Source: a bacterium YEK0313
GTDB lineage: Bacteria > Pseudomonadota > Alphaproteobacteria > Rhizobiales > Phreatobacteraceae
Assembly: GCA_000751295.2 (NCBI GenBank)
Contig: CCMO02000002.1
Location: 1,138,501-1,202,500 of the forward strand
Reading direction: 5' to 3'
DNA length: 64,000 nucleotides
Below the pieces are notes generated by a model. It was not told the origin of the DNA and did not search any database. It saw nothing but the letters and a program-made list of their open reading frames with translations. Positions 47,366-55,121 of the stretch are shown here, one piece after another (within the stretch, counting starts at the first letter, position 1; each line of letters begins with the position of its first letter). The position numbers and the translations under genes are program-made.

Positions 47366-47836
47366 ATGAACAGGAAGATTGTTGGCGGACTCGCCGCAGC
47401 GGCCCTGGTGGCTGTCGGCGCCGGAGGAGCAGTCGGCGTCATGAGTGTGAGCCCAGCGCTGGCCCAGGGGTATGGCGCATATGGCTGTCCGGGAATGAGC
47501 ATGATGGGCCCGGGCATGATGGGTCCCGGCATGATGGGTCCCGGCATGATGGGTCATGGGATGATGGGTCCCGGCATGATGGGTCAAGGGATGATGGGCA
47601 TGATGGGCCCCGGCATGATGGGGCAGCAGGCCAATCTGAATCTCACCGCCAATGACGTGAGAGCGTACTTGGAGCGTTGGGTCGCCATGTCGGGCAATCC
47701 TCGCATTAAGGTCGGCCCTGTCACCGAGAGAAACGACAATACGGTAAGCGCGGACATCGTCACGACGGACAGGGATGCGCTTGTGCAGCGCTTTTCCATC
47801 GATCGGACCACCGGCATCTATCGCGTGGTTCAGTGA
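47366..47836 (+). CDS. Secreted Met-rich repeat protein
   Basis: A 156-residue protein with a signal peptide (MNRKIVGGLAAAALVAVGAG, cleavage near ALAQG). Residues about 43-90 are tandem MMGPG units with His and Gln variants, and a folded C-terminal domain follows (ANLNLTANDVRAYLERWV, IKVGPVTERNDNTV). Met-rich segments of this kind bind Cu(I) or Ag(I) in the periplasm. Start ATG 47366 has GGAG nine bases upstream. It precedes a SHOCT membrane protein and a DUF302 protein in an apparent transcript. Metal binding is inferred from composition. Confidence 0.65.
   Translation: MNRKIVGGLAAAALVAVGAGGAVGVMSVSPALAQGYGAYGCPGMSMMGPGMMGPGMMGPGMMGHGMMGPGMMGQGMMGMMGPGMMGQQANLNLTANDVRAYLERWVAMSGNPRIKVGPVTERNDNTVSADIVTTDRDALVQRFSIDRTTGIYRVVQ
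47496..47620 (+). repeat. Tandem 15-bp Met-Gly-Pro coding repeats
   Basis: Eight to nine near-copies of the 15-base unit GGCATGATGGGTCCC, in frame with the coding sequence, with variants CATGGG and CAAGGG. DNA-level identity is high, so the array probably expanded recently by slippage or unequal exchange and may vary between strains. Confidence 0.8.
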
Positions 47837-47840
47837 CGGC

Positions 47841-48089
47841 ATGTATTGGGACGGAATGGGGATGATGGGTTGGGGATGGACGCCACTTCATGGTGTCTTC
47901 GCCCTTCTGCTTCTGATCGTTGCTATTGTCGCGGCGATAGCGCTCGTCCGAGCCATTTCGGGCGGGCGGGACGCTGCGGGCTCGTCAGATCGCCGGTCGC
48001 GTGCGCTCGACCTCTTGGAAGAGCGCTATGCGAAGGGCGAAATTGACCGCGACGAGTACCTGCAGAAGAAGGGCGATATCGGCGCATAG
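47841..48089 (+). CDS. SHOCT-domain single-span membrane protein
   Basis: An 82-residue protein with an N-terminal start MYWDGMGMMGWGWTPLHGVF and helix ALLLLIVAIVAAIALVRAIS, then a C-terminal SHOCT domain (RALDLLEERYAKGEIDRDEY). SHOCT is a short helical oligomerisation domain at the C-terminus of many membrane proteins. Start ATG 47841 lies four bases after the Met-rich gene stop. Often found beside copper-related genes. Confidence 0.75.
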   Translation: MYWDGMGMMGWGWTPLHGVFALLLLIVAIVAAIALVRAISGGRDAAGSSDRRSRALDLLEERYAKGEIDRDEYLQKKGDIGA

Positions 48090-48120
48090 GGGCATCGGCG
48101 TCGGATACTGGAGGCTGTGG

Positions 48121-48507
48121 ATGAGCTATTACTTCAGCAAGACATTGCCGATTGCGTTCGATGACGCGGTGCAACGGACTGTTGATGCGCTGAAGGCTGA
48201 GGGCTTCGGCATCATCACTGAGATCGACGTCAAGCAGACGTTCAAGCAAAAGATAAATGTCGATTTTCGAAACTACCGCATACTCGGAGCGTGCAATCCG
48301 GCGCTTGCTCACGAGGCGTTGCAGATCGAGGACAAGGTCGGGACGATGTTGCCCTGCAACGTCGTCGTCCAGGACGTGGGCCAGAATCGAACGGAGGTCG
48401 CCGCCATCGATCCTGTTGCTTCCATGCAGGCCATCGACAATGTCGATCTAAAACGAGCAGCTGAAAAGGTCCGTGGAAAACTGAAGCAGGTTATCGACCG
48501 GCTCTGA
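48121..48507 (+). CDS. DUF302 domain protein
   Basis: A 128-residue protein covering a whole DUF302 domain: FDDAVQRTVDALKAEGFGII, TEIDVKQTFKQKI, YRILGACNPALAHEALQIED, and MLPCNVVVQDVG. This compact alpha/beta domain occurs with metal-resistance and redox genes; its function is unknown. It contains two Cys that could bind metal. Start ATG 48121 follows the SHOCT gene by 31 bases. Confidence 0.85.
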   Translation: MSYYFSKTLPIAFDDAVQRTVDALKAEGFGIITEIDVKQTFKQKINVDFRNYRILGACNPALAHEALQIEDKVGTMLPCNVVVQDVGQNRTEVAAIDPVASMQAIDNVDLKRAAEKVRGKLKQVIDRL

Positions 48508-48576
48508 CCTAACCTCCTGCCGGAACCACTGGCGACCAAGACTGTAGAGAGTCGTAGGAGACGGCCTGTTTGCGGG

Positions 48577-49108
48577 GTGCACGCCCGTCGATGGCTGTTT
48601 CGGGCATCAGTCCTTGTCGTCCGAGACCTCGACCACGTGCCCTACCTGGCGACGGCGGCCTTCGCCCTCGGATTGGACCAAGTCACCAAGCGGATCGCCC
48701 TGGGCAGTCTTACGCCCGGCGTCGGGCTGCCCATCACCCCGTTTTTCACTGTGCGGCTCGGATTCAATGAAGGCGTGTCGTTCGGGATGTTTGCGGACTG
48801 GTTTTCCGGCCGCCCATTGGTCTTGGCAGCCATCGCGACGGGAATCACTGTGCTGCTTGCCGTTTGGCTATGGCGAACACGCAAGCGGCCGCAGGCGCTC
48901 GCGCTGGGAGCCATACTCGGTGGCGCGCTGAGCAACGTCATTGACCGTCTTCAGATTGGCGCCGTCGTCGTACCTCGATTTTCACGCGTTGGGCCATCAT
49001 TGGCCCGCCTTCAATTTCGCTGACGCGGCGATTGTCTGTGGCGTCGCGATTCTCGTGCTCGGAGAGATTGTGGGCCGTCCAGGTGAGAGTCGCCGAGAAC
49101 TTCAATAA
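48577..49108 (+). pseudogene. lspA: Frameshifted lspA (signal peptidase II) copy
   Basis: The first 130 codons encode LspA through LGLDQVTKRIAL, FFTVRLGFNEGVSFGMF and GGALSNVIDRLQIGAV with the first catalytic Asp. Near 48966-48973 two bases are missing; read in the new frame the protein continues as YLDFHALGHHWPAFNFADAA and on to a stop at 49106-49108, with the second catalytic Asp (FAD). The frame shift truncates the protein at 148 residues. An intact lspA lies at 59222. A real mutation or an assembly error would look alike. Confidence 0.8.
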
Positions 49109-49475
49109 TCCGGCAAGTTGCGACTTTCCCATTGTCGCACTCCTTGATCATCCGGGTGAGCTCGTTCCTTAGCCCGAGTAGCCGGCGGATACGGCTCTCT
49201 ACGGCGTCAAGCTGATCGGCAGCGATGCAGCTCACCTGTTCGCACGACGCCTCAGGCATCTCTTGCAGAGCGAGCATCGTCTTGATGGCCGCGATGTCAA
49301 AGCCGAGTTCCCGGGCATGGCGGATGAACGTCAGCCGCCGAATATCCTCTGCTCCATAGAGGCGTCGTCCACTGTCGGTCCGGGGCGCCGGGGGTATCAG
49401 CCTGATCCGTTCATAATAGCGGATCGTCTCGATATTGACGCCCGTGCGTTTGGACAAGGTTCCGATAGTGATCAT
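49011..49475 (-). CDS. MerR-family metal regulator (PbrR/CadR/ZntR group)
   Basis: A 154-residue regulator. Residues 1-70 are the MerR winged helix (IGTLSKRTGVNIETIRYYER). Cysteines occur at EASCEQVSC and in the metal loop ECDNGKVATCRI, with seven residues between the last two, as in CueR/ZntR-type proteins, so it senses a divalent or soft metal. The last 20 residues run into the reversed lspA tail. It is divergent from the ligase operon; its dyad CTGTAG-TGG-CTACAG lies 13 bases beyond the start. It probably controls three promoters in this window. Confidence 0.85.
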   Translation of the reverse strand: MITIGTLSKRTGVNIETIRYYERIRLIPPAPRTDSGRRLYGAEDIRRLTFIRHARELGFDIAAIKTMLALQEMPEASCEQVSCIAADQLDAVESRIRRLLGLRNELTRMIKECDNGKVATCRIIEVLGDSHLDGPQSLRARESRRHRQSPRQRN

Positions 49476-49482
49476 CGCGGGG

Positions 49483-49513
49483 TTGATTCTGTAGTGGCTA
49501 CAGCATGTAGGTA
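49483..49513 (+). promoter_or_regulatory. MerR-type promoter for the ligase-P450 operon
   Basis: TTGATT (49483-49488) and TAGGTA (49508-49513) are spaced by 19 bases containing CTGTAG-TGG-CTACAG. This is the MerR-family layout, like the pbrA and cadA promoters. The MerR gene starts eight bases away on the other strand, so binding also controls its own expression. The first downstream gene starts at 49534. Confidence 0.8.
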
Positions 49514-49533
49514 TAGCGACTCGCTGGAGGTGT

Positions 49534-50730
49534 GTGAACCCGAGAACGATTATGACCGAGCATGTCGTAGGCCTGATCTGGGACGCCTGGCGAGCTAAGC
49601 GTCAGGGGCGCGAGGCGCTCGCGGCTTGCCAGACGAGCCGCCTCGTCGACATGGTGGCCTATGCGCGGGCTCGCTCGCCCTTCTATGGTGAGCGCTATCA
49701 CGATCTCCCGGACCGCATTGAGGACCCGCGCCAATTGCCGGTTACCGACAAGAAGCTGCTCATGGAGCGCTTCGACGAATGGTGCACCGATCGCGCCGTC
49801 ACGCTCCAGGCTGCAGAAGCGCTCGTCGACGATCCCAGCCGGATCGGAGAGTGGTTCCTCGGAAAATATACCGTGATGACCACCTCCGGCACGACCGGCC
49901 GCCGCGGCATCTTCGTGGTCGACGATCGCACGATGGCGGTCGTGACTGCAATGATGCTCCGCTGGGTTGGTGACTGGCTCAGTCCCAGTGACTATCTCAA
50001 GATCGTCGCCCGCCGTGGGCGGATGGCGATGGTGATGGCGACCGGCGGCCATTTCGCGTCGGCTGTTGCCGCGGCGCGTCTGAAGAAGCGGCGCGGAAAA
50101 CACGTCGAGGTGCTTTCGGCGCACATGCCGATGACAGAGCTTGTGGCTCGCCTGAACCGTTTCCAGCCGGCGATACTTGCCCCTTATGCCAGCATGGCCG
50201 CTCTGCTCGCCGACGAGCAGGAGGCCGGCCGGCTCGACATCCATTACCGCCCGGTCGCTCCAGGCGAGCAGTCGCACACGGTGCTGATCAGCAATCTCGC
50301 CAATCGTGTGCAGCCGATCCTGCGATACGATCTTGGCGACAGCGTGCTGCAGCGGCCCGATCCATGCCCCTGCTGCAATCCGTTGCCCGCGATCCGCGTC
50401 CAGGGCCGTTCCGCAGACGTCCTCACTTTTCGCGCTTCGACGGGCGAGGTCAGGCTTCCTCCGCTGGCGCTCACCCAGCGCATCGAGGCCGTTCGGGGCA
50501 TCACGCTCTTTCAACTCGCGCAGACGGCGCCCGCGGCACTTGAGATGCATCTGCAACTCGCGCCGACGGCTAATGCAGAAACCGTCTGGCGCGAGGCCGA
50601 AGCAGGTTTGCGGAAGGTGCTTGCCGAGCACGGACTTGAACACGTCGTCGTTGAGCGCGGCGATCACCCTGGCGGCGCGGTCCTCGGCGGGAAGTTCCGA
50701 GAGGTCATTCCCCTGTCGACATCAGGCTGA
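49534..50730 (+). CDS. Phenylacetate-CoA-ligase-like protein lacking core motif
   Basis: A 398-residue protein of the PaaK/CapK adenylate-forming group. Present are the P-loop VMTTSGTTGRRGIF and the C-terminal RVQPILRYDLGDSVLQRPDP and AIRVQGRSADVLTF. Compared with the adjacent gene at 50762 it is missing about 60 residues between LADEQEAGRLDIHYRPVAPG parts, including the NTWGSTEIGG motif that binds the adenylate. It may be inactive or regulatory. It is the first gene after the MerR-type promoter. Start GTG 49534 is three bases from GGAGG; ATG 49552 is an alternative. Confidence 0.75.
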   Translation: MNPRTIMTEHVVGLIWDAWRAKRQGREALAACQTSRLVDMVAYARARSPFYGERYHDLPDRIEDPRQLPVTDKKLLMERFDEWCTDRAVTLQAAEALVDDPSRIGEWFLGKYTVMTTSGTTGRRGIFVVDDRTMAVVTAMMLRWVGDWLSPSDYLKIVARRGRMAMVMATGGHFASAVAAARLKKRRGKHVEVLSAHMPMTELVARLNRFQPAILAPYASMAALLADEQEAGRLDIHYRPVAPGEQSHTVLISNLANRVQPILRYDLGDSVLQRPDPCPCCNPLPAIRVQGRSADVLTFRASTGEVRLPPLALTQRIEAVRGITLFQLAQTAPAALEMHLQLAPTANAETVWREAEAGLRKVLAEHGLEHVVVERGDHPGGAVLGGKFREVIPLSTSG

Positions 50731-50761
50731 ACAGGTCCGGCCGAACGCGAAAGAAGGTGGC

Positions 50762-52252
50762 GTGCGCTTCGGCGAGAAACAGCATCGGATCATTCTGTGG
50801 AGCGTGGCCGCCACCGCGGTTGCCATTGCCGTGGCCGGCGCAGGTCTTGGACGCGGTCTGGCCCGGGAAAGAAGGAGAAGGCTCGTGAGCCAGCGTCCCC
50901 TGTGGCTATCTGCTTCCCGAAATCCGGAGAAAGTGAAGGAGAGGCTTGCCGAGATCGTGGCCTTTGCCCGGGCCAACTCTCCCTACTACCGCGATCTGTA
51001 CAAGAATCTGCCCGCGAGGGTCGAGGACTCCCGCCTGCTGCCCGTCACCGACAAGAAGACGCTCATGGCGAACTTCGATCGTTGGGTGACGGATCGCGAG
51101 GTCACGATTGAGCGCGTGCGTAAGTTTATCGAAGATCCGAGCCTCGTCGGCGAAATGCTCCTCGGGAAATATCTGGTCGCCACGACCGCCGGCACGACGG
51201 GCAAACCGGGCATCTTCATATTGGATGACAATCACATGCGAGGCGGGACATCCGGCCTCCGAGAAGCGTTCAGAACCTGGCTGTCGCTCGGGGACGTTGT
51301 ACGGATTGTTCTGCGCGGAGCGCGATTTGCGGCCCTGCACGCCACCGGCGGTCATTTCGTTTCGGTTACGGGTTTCACTCGGGCGCGGCGCTCCAGCCGG
51401 GTTTTGGCGAAACTCACTCGCGATTTCTCGGTGCACGCGCCGATAAGGGAACTCGTCAACGGCCTCAATGAGTTCCGTCCAGCCGTTGTCCTTGGCTACG
51501 CCTCTACCGCCTCTCTGCTGGCTCGCGAGCAGGAACTTGGACGGCTGCGCATCAAGCCGGTGTTGTTGGTGGTTACGGCCGAGGGCCTTGCGGAAGAAGA
51601 GTACGGGCGGATCGCCAAGGCGTTCGGCGCGAAGGTCCGCAACACATGGGGCTCAACCGAGATCGGTGGCCCGACCTACAGCTGCACCGAGGGATGGCTC
51701 CACGTCGTCGGCGACTGGATCATCCTCGAGCCGGTGGATGCCGATTTCCGCCCCGTTTCGCCGGGCGAGGAGTCGGACACGGTGCTGGTGACCAATCTCG
51801 CCAATCGCGTGCAGCCGATCCTGCGTTACGATCTCGGCGACCGCATCCTGCAGAGGCCGGACCCTTGTCCCTGCGGCAATCCCCTGCCGGCGATCCGCGT
51901 CCAGGGTCGCTCCGCCGAGGTTCTCCGCTTTCCGACCCAAGCCGGCAAAGACGTCTCGATACCGCCGCTCGCGTTCGAGATCGACCACGTGCCGGGAGTC
52001 GATCTGTCGCAAGTCGTGCAGACTGCGCCGACCAACTTGCGCGTACGCCTGCGCCTCGAGTCTGGTGCGGATCCGGACCAAGTCTGGAGGACGGTGCACG
52101 GCGAATTGAAGCATTTGCTCGACAGCCACGAACTCCACGAGGTGACGATCGAGCGCGCCGAGGAGCCGCCGGAACAGTCGAGGGGCGGCAAGGTCAGGCA
52201 GGTCATTCCGCTGGCTCAAGCAGAACCGCCGGCCGATCGAAAACAAGACTGA
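50762..52252 (+). CDS. Phenylacetate-CoA-ligase-like adenylate-forming enzyme
   Basis: A 496-residue protein with full PaaK/CapK features: VATTAGTTGKPGIF (ATP loop), VRNTWGSTEIGGPTYSCTEG (adenylate motif), RYDLGDRILQRPDPCPCGNP and the C-terminal GRSAEVLRF. It would activate a carboxylic acid, perhaps aryl or fatty, as an acyl-AMP and pass it to CoA or another acceptor. From GTG 50762 it carries an N-terminal membrane helix (IILWSVAATAVAIAVAGAGL); GTG 50885 with GGAGAAG would give a soluble form. It is a tandem paralogue of the gene before it. Confidence 0.75.
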   Translation: MRFGEKQHRIILWSVAATAVAIAVAGAGLGRGLARERRRRLVSQRPLWLSASRNPEKVKERLAEIVAFARANSPYYRDLYKNLPARVEDSRLLPVTDKKTLMANFDRWVTDREVTIERVRKFIEDPSLVGEMLLGKYLVATTAGTTGKPGIFILDDNHMRGGTSGLREAFRTWLSLGDVVRIVLRGARFAALHATGGHFVSVTGFTRARRSSRVLAKLTRDFSVHAPIRELVNGLNEFRPAVVLGYASTASLLAREQELGRLRIKPVLLVVTAEGLAEEEYGRIAKAFGAKVRNTWGSTEIGGPTYSCTEGWLHVVGDWIILEPVDADFRPVSPGEESDTVLVTNLANRVQPILRYDLGDRILQRPDPCPCGNPLPAIRVQGRSAEVLRFPTQAGKDVSIPPLAFEIDHVPGVDLSQVVQTAPTNLRVRLRLESGADPDQVWRTVHGELKHLLDSHELHEVTIERAEEPPEQSRGGKVRQVIPLAQAEPPADRKQD

Positions 52253-52265
52253 AAGGAGCGTGGTC

Positions 52266-52457
52266 ATGAAGGAAGTCGCCAAGTTCCTCGCTGGATTTGC
52301 CGGAAATCAGCTCCTGACGCATGGGGTTTTGGCGATCAGCGGCACCCGGTTCAGTGTCTTCGGGATCGATTACACCCCTAAATTGAACACGACCGCCGCG
52401 ATCGTCTGGGGCGTGCTCATGCTGCTACTGATTTACTATGCCTGGGTCAGGAGATGA
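52266..52457 (+). CDS. Small membrane protein
   Basis: A 63-residue protein with an amphipathic N-terminal half (KEVAKFLAGFAGNQLLTHGV) and a C-terminal helix TTAAIVWGVLMLLLIYYAWV ending in Arg-Arg. Start ATG 52266 has GGAG eight bases upstream. It lies between the ligase-like gene and the CDF-like gene in the same transcript. Function unknown. Confidence 0.6.
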   Translation: MKEVAKFLAGFAGNQLLTHGVLAISGTRFSVFGIDYTPKLNTTAAIVWGVLMLLLIYYAWVRR

Positions 52458-52501
52458 CGAGCACGATTCAGTACACGTCCATAGAAAGCCGGACATGAAA
52501 C

Positions 52502-53128
52502 ATGCCAGGTGACGAAGAGACCGAGATACGCCTCGATGCCCGTAATGTCGACGAACGACGCACGCTGCGCTGGGTACTCGGGATTAACTTCACGCAGGTC
52601 TTGGTAGCCGGTGCCGTCGGCATCCTGGCGGATTCCACGGGCCTGCTCGGTGCCGCACTCGACAATCTGGGGGACGCCGCAGTTTATGCGGTCAGTCTCT
52701 ATGCGGTCGGCCGCACGGTCATTACCAAGGCACGCGCCGCAAACCTGTCCGGCATTCTTCTGATCCTCCTTGCCTTCGGTTTGCTTGTAGAAGTCTTGCG
52801 TCGGTTTTTCGCGGGAGCCGAGCCGATCGGGCTCGCGATGATCATCACGGCGCTCGCGAACGCGGCTACCAATTTGCTCTGCCTTCGCCTTTTGCGAGCG
52901 CATCGTGCGCATGGTGTGCACTTCAAGGCGTCGTGGATTTTTACAACGAACGACATGCTGGCCAATGCGGGCATCGTCCTTTCCGGTCTCTTGGTGATGT
53001 TTCTGAAGTCTCCGGTCCCCGATCTCGTGATCGGGGTTCTGATCGTCGGAATCGTCCTCAAAGGAGGGTGGGAGATTCTCAAAGAGGCGCGTGAAGCCCG
53101 CGATTCTGCACAGGGAAACAGAGGATGA
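52502..53128 (+). CDS. CDF-like membrane protein without C-terminal domain
   Basis: A 208-residue protein with five to six helices of the cation diffusion facilitator type: AGAVGILADSTGLLGAALDN followed by LGDAAVYAVSLYAVG (metal-site Asp residues in helix 2) and FTTNDMLANAGIVLSGLLV (helix 5 site Asn-Asp). The soluble C-terminal metal domain of usual CDF proteins is missing, so it is a minimal form. It lies in the MerR-type operon before CYP152. Substrate unknown. Confidence 0.7.
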   Translation: MPGDEETEIRLDARNVDERRTLRWVLGINFTQVLVAGAVGILADSTGLLGAALDNLGDAAVYAVSLYAVGRTVITKARAANLSGILLILLAFGLLVEVLRRFFAGAEPIGLAMIITALANAATNLLCLRLLRAHRAHGVHFKASWIFTTNDMLANAGIVLSGLLVMFLKSPVPDLVIGVLIVGIVLKGGWEILKEAREARDSAQGNRG

Positions 53129-53212
53129 CCAAACGTCTCCTGTGGACCCATAACCAGGCGTTTGCCTCCAGGAGGCCGGAAGATCTCGCCGAACGGGATT
53201 TGGAGAGCCGCA

Positions 53213-54460
53213 ATGCCCCGGATTCCACGTGACAGAAGTCTGGACTCGACGATCGCCCTGATGGGTGATCCCTATAGATTTATCTGGAATCGAAGTCGGC
53301 GCTATCGATCGGACCTGTTTGAAACGCGGCTTCTGCTGCGGAAGACCATCTGTATGACGGGCCCGGAAGCGGCCCAGCTGTTCTACGATCCGAGCCGCTT
53401 CGTACGCACCGGTGCGATGCCTAAGGCGATCCAGAAGACGTTGCTCGGCGTAGGTGGCGTGCAGGGCCTCGACGACGACGCCCACCGGCATCGCAAGCAA
53501 ATGTTCATGTCGCTGATGACACCCGAGCGGATCGAGCAGCTCATCCAGCTGACCGCGGCCGAGTGGCAGATCCGAGTGCTCAAGTGGGGATCGATGGACG
53601 AGGTCGTGCTCTATTCAGAGCTCCACTTGCTTCTGACACGCGCGGCCTGTGCCTGGGCCGGTGTGCCGCTCGCGGATTCAGAGGTCGACGCGCGGACCAA
53701 GGAGATTGCCGCGTTGTTCGACCATGCGGGTTCGGTCGGACTTAGACACCTGTGGTCGCGGTGGGCCCGAAAACGGGCTGATCGTTGGATGGCGGATATC
53801 ATCGATCAGATCCGCGGTGGCCGTATCCGGCCGCCCGAACAGTCGGCTGCCCACATCATTGCGTGGCATCGGGATCTCAATGGTGAGCTGCTCACGCCTC
53901 AGATCGCCGCTGTCGAACTGATCAATGTGATCAGGCCGACGGTTGCCGTCTCGGTTTACATGATTTTCGTCGCCCACGCATTGCACGCGCATCCCAAAAT
54001 TCGAGAGAGGCTTCAGGCCGACGACGACAGCTACTCCCGCTGTTTCGTCCAGGAGGTTCGCCGGTACTATCCTTTTTTCCCGGCAGTCGCTGCGCGAACG
54101 CGGCAGGCATTCGATTGGAACGGATACCAATTCCCCGCAGGTCGACGCGTTCTCCTCGATCTATACGGCACCAACCAGGACCCCCGAACTTGGGAGAGAC
54201 CGGAGGAGTTCGAGCCCGAGCGATTCCGCCGGTGGAACGAGAGCCCATTCAATTTCATCCCGCAGGGCGGCGGAGACCACTACGCTAATCATCGCTGTCC
54301 TGGCGAATGGATTGCAATCGAGCTCATGAAGCTGACTGCGGATTTCCTCACGCGCTCCATGAGCTACGAGGTGCCGCAGCAAGACCTGGGCATTGACTGG
54401 TCGCGGCTGCCCGCATTGCCGCGTAGCCGGTTCGTGATCAGCAACGTCGGGGAACGCTGA
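53213..54460 (+). CDS. CYP152-family fatty-acid peroxygenase P450
   Basis: A 415-residue cytochrome P450. The haem-ligand loop PQGGGDHYANHRCPGEW places Cys at about residue 362. The distal helix has VIRPTVAV with Arg-Pro at about 241-242 instead of the usual acid-alcohol pair, which is the hallmark of CYP152 (BS-beta, SP-alpha, OleT). Such enzymes use H2O2 to hydroxylate or decarboxylate fatty acids without a reductase. Length matches. I used ATG 53213 behind GGAG. It sits in a metal-responsive operon, unusual for this enzyme. Confidence 0.88.
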   Translation: MPRIPRDRSLDSTIALMGDPYRFIWNRSRRYRSDLFETRLLLRKTICMTGPEAAQLFYDPSRFVRTGAMPKAIQKTLLGVGGVQGLDDDAHRHRKQMFMSLMTPERIEQLIQLTAAEWQIRVLKWGSMDEVVLYSELHLLLTRAACAWAGVPLADSEVDARTKEIAALFDHAGSVGLRHLWSRWARKRADRWMADIIDQIRGGRIRPPEQSAAHIIAWHRDLNGELLTPQIAAVELINVIRPTVAVSVYMIFVAHALHAHPKIRERLQADDDSYSRCFVQEVRRYYPFFPAVAARTRQAFDWNGYQFPAGRRVLLDLYGTNQDPRTWERPEEFEPERFRRWNESPFNFIPQGGGDHYANHRCPGEWIAIELMKLTADFLTRSMSYEVPQQDLGIDWSRLPALPRSRFVISNVGER

Positions 54461-54534
54461 AATGTCCCTGCATATGCGCCGGCAAGCTGAAGCACCAAAG
54501 TCCTGGCAGTCAAGCGACGGCAAGGAGAACCCGA

Positions 54535-55104
54535 ATGAGTAAACCTCCGATACCGAAAGACCTGCCTGCCGAGCTGGCACGCGTCCGCCGTCAGGCTGCG
54601 CTGTCTTTCTTGTTTTGCGCGCCCGTTCTTGGGGCGGCCGTCTGGTGGCTGCCACAGCAGTTCAACTTTCCGGCAGAAGTGGGCGAGCGGCTGGCGTTCG
54701 CCGCGCGGTCGAGCCTGCTCATCATGCTTTGGGTCTTGATTGGGGTCGGAATCATTGCGAGGCTCCGGCGCAAGTCAGCGCACGACACTGCGGGCTCTGC
54801 CTACGGCCCGCCGAGCGAGCGGCTAAGAGTTCCGCTGGCGTTCCTGCAAAACACGCTTGAGCAGGCGACGCTGGCGGCCTTTGCCGTCATGGCGCTCGCC
54901 ACGGTCGAGGGCGAGGCGCCGCTCGCTTTCATAGTGGGAATGGTCGTGCTGTTCGGGATCGGGCGAATCACCTTCTTTCGTGGCTATCCTCATGGTTCGC
55001 CTGGCAGGGCGTTCGGCGTGGTGACGACTGCGTTGCCGATCATGGGCGCGTTTGCCTGGGTGATCTTCGACATAGGCGAGAGGCTGATCCGCGGCGTCGC
55101 CTAG
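54535..55104 (+). CDS. MAPEG-like membrane protein
   Basis: A 189-residue protein with four to five hydrophobic helices, including ERLAFAARSSLLIMLWVLIG, FLQNTLEQATLAAFAVMAL and ARITFFRGYPHG-like FGIGRITFFRGYPHGSPGRA. The FLQNTLEQ and RxxFFxGY blocks are the pattern of bacterial MAPEG proteins, membrane enzymes that handle glutathione or lipid substrates. It follows the P450 gene by 74 bases. Substrate unknown. Confidence 0.7.
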   Translation: MSKPPIPKDLPAELARVRRQAALSFLFCAPVLGAAVWWLPQQFNFPAEVGERLAFAARSSLLIMLWVLIGVGIIARLRRKSAHDTAGSAYGPPSERLRVPLAFLQNTLEQATLAAFAVMALATVEGEAPLAFIVGMVVLFGIGRITFFRGYPHGSPGRAFGVVTTALPIMGAFAWVIFDIGERLIRGVA

Positions 55105-55121
55105 TCGCCCGGCGTCGTCCC

